From positions 9,285,103 through 9,349,102 of the forward strand of contig NC_087254.1 of assembly GCF_037042905.1 (NCBI RefSeq): 64,000 nucleotides of DNA, read 5' to 3'. The notes under the pieces were generated by a model that was not told where the DNA came from, did no database searches, and saw nothing but the letters and a program-made list of their open reading frames with translations. This document shows positions 36,401 to 39,400 of the stretch, in pieces (position 1 is the first letter of the stretch; every line of letters starts with the position of its first letter). The stretch comes from Lytechinus pictus (taxonomy: Eukaryota; Echinodermata; Echinoidea; Temnopleuroida; Toxopneustidae). The position numbers and the translations under genes are program-made.

Positions 36401-39400
36401 GTAGTAGTAGTAGTAGTAGTAGTAGCAGCAGCAGCAGCATTAGAAGTAGTTTATTTTGCAAAATTTGAATCGCATACATAATAAGAAACATGATAATAGA
36501 TGTTTCCATGGTAACTGACCCTCCATCCATCCATTCTCCCTCCCTCTCTTCCAGGAGAAGATCATTCACCACCAGGTCAGCAGCCTACCTCTCTCCCGCG
36601 GTCTGTACGTCGGCTACCTCAAGCTCCGTAGCTCGCTGGGCAACATTCGCATCCAGGTACCGGAGCGTCACCCCAGCATGCTACCTCACATCAAGGTCAG
36701 GGACAACTACAACGTCTCGCAGGAAGAGTGGGACTGGCTCCACAGTCTGGATAAATGCGAGGTAAGCAGAGTGGTCAACACCCACTTGGTCTAATGTCTT
36801 TGTCTAATGCCCACTTGGTCTAATATCTCTGTCTATTCAGTGTCGCTTGGTCTAATATCTATGTCTATTGCCCACCAGGTGATAACTTCACAACACATAT
36901 AATCAGTGATTTTCACTTGTAAACTGTCATAAGCTACTGAAATCCTTGCATCTGATTGGTCAGAACAAATTACTCTGTGAAAAACACATCTGATGACATG
37001 CTACATGAAACACTCGCCTGGTAAAGGCTGGTATGGTATGTTAGTCTATGCCCATATGACCTTTCATCATACATCGTCATCTGAGAATGTGAAGTCAGTA
37101 CTGATTAATCGATATAGCCACAGTAGAAAACAAACAAATTAATAAAACCGAGGCAGAGGATTTCATCGTGTAACATAAATATTTCATCAAATCTCTTCAA
37201 GTTGTCAATGTGTTGCTGACTATGTATCAGAAGTAGGCATTGATATTGACTTGCTTTTACTTGAAGTTGGTTTTTATCTGTATATTGATAAGTTGATACT
37301 TGACAAGTTTTCATGCAACCAACTAGTTACAAACATGCCATTTTATATAAAGAAACAATAAATAATTATGTTATTTGATCTTAATGTTATGTTTATTTCC
37401 TTGTGATTAACTCAGGTGAAGAAGAAAGCCACCAGAGTGCAGGAAGACTTCCAGCGCCAGCTTGCATCGGCGACCCGGAAGTTATTGACACGTGTAGGGG
37501 TCACAGAAGAGGAAGCTATCACCCACAGACTATGTGACCTGGAGGTTGTGGAACTCAGCAGCGAAGTAGGTTTAAATTTTCTTACTTTTCAAATTCTATT
37601 CTAGGACCCCATTGCAGAAGTTACCATTGTGGTAACTTTTCCATCCAATGGTAATTACCATGGTAACAATGCTCAACAGCCAATCAGAATCGAGGATTCC
37701 ATGAAAGATACAATTACTATAATAAGTTTTATGCAACAGGGCCCAGGTCTACCATGCACCCATATTAAAAGTTAATTGTTGAGTGTGATTTGGGGGTTTT
37801 AAGATATTTTTTTAAAGCACATATTTGATCAGCAAGGAATTTTGAATTCTTTTCAGATGTGATTATCGTGATTGGAATGTTTTGTAATGATATATTTATA
37901 TCTTACATGAAATATGCATTATACTGAATATGTATTACATTTAAACAATGTAAGCATGCCACATTATGAATTCAATCCACTATGGTGTTTTGAGAGAAAC
38001 ATGTGTAACAGTCAAAAGTTGAATACATTATGCATGCAATACAGGAGAAAAATAGTGTTTTTTTTTTTTTCACCAGGTCCAAATTCTCTACTTTGTATTG
38101 CAGTTTATATTAGACCCTGTAGGAATTTCAGGGGATTTTTTTAGTTTTCCAGGGTTCTTTGGGGCATTCTGGTAGAGAAATCGCCCCGAGCACCTGTGTA
38201 ATGTTTCCCTGGTACAATAAATTCTATTCAAAGCTTTACTAAAAATCTCTCTTCATGTTTGTCTCCTCCTTGCACAGGTGTCCTTCATTTTGCTGCTCCC
38301 GCCTCTGGGTAGTGTATGCATAGGACCAGGGACACCATCCGATGACTGGATCATCAGCAGGGATTTCACCTCAATCTCGGTGCCAGTCTTTGAAATGAGT
38401 AAGTCTCGTAATTCCTTCCTTTTAGATGTGTGTGAGTGCGCATGTACGTGTAAGGGGGGGGGGACGGGCTGGGGATATGGATTTAAAAGGGTGTGAAGTC
38501 TGACAATAGGCTGTTGAAATTTTCCTGTCGGATGGGTCATGTTGGCATAGGTTTGCAGAAAGAGGGCACTATTAATTATCACATTTTATTTTTAGTCATA
38601 AACACAATGAGTGATCATGCTGTGAGAGTTGTTATACTACTTCCTGGGATGCTTCATGATCAAGGATATGTAATCTCTTGACTCAGTTTGTGTTTTCAAG
38701 TTTGGTGTTGGTGTTGGTGTCGGAAGCACAATTTTGATTGCCTTCCCAAATTAAAAACACCTAATCTGAATTTACAAAACCAATTCAAGTCTTATTATGG
38801 ATATCTGGACACCTAATGAGATTAATATCGGGACCAACTTTATTTCAAATTTGGTTCTGTGCTGATGTAAAACCATGCCAACACCAACACCAAACTGGAA
38901 TTCATCCAGTGTTACAACACAATTTAATAACACTCTCAAGCTGATGTATAATCAGCGAGTATTACTGCCAACGCAACACCAGCAACCATATAAGCACTTC
39001 TTACAATTATGTGTACAGGAAGTTCTTATTACTCAATCTCTTATTTCCCTCTGTAGTCATAAAAAGATACAGACAAATTGCCCTCATTGATTGGTTTGAA
39101 GGGGGTGTTGCACAAAAAAATTTGCAATCACTTGCAAATGTCAGTTGCAAATTTACAAGTCAACGATCAATTTTAACTGAAGTAAATCAAATTCATGCTT
39201 GTTGATGCAGGAAAAACTTCCAGCGATCATTTGCAAATTTTCAATTGAATACCAGACTTTTGATTGATTTTTGGATCTAATTTGACTTGCAATCAATTGC
39301 AACTTTCTTGCAACGTCCCAGTGGGTGATTTCGGTGTCGGCGTTGATGTTGGTGTTAGAAGCACAATTTGGATTGCTTCCCCTAGCTCCAAAACCTATTC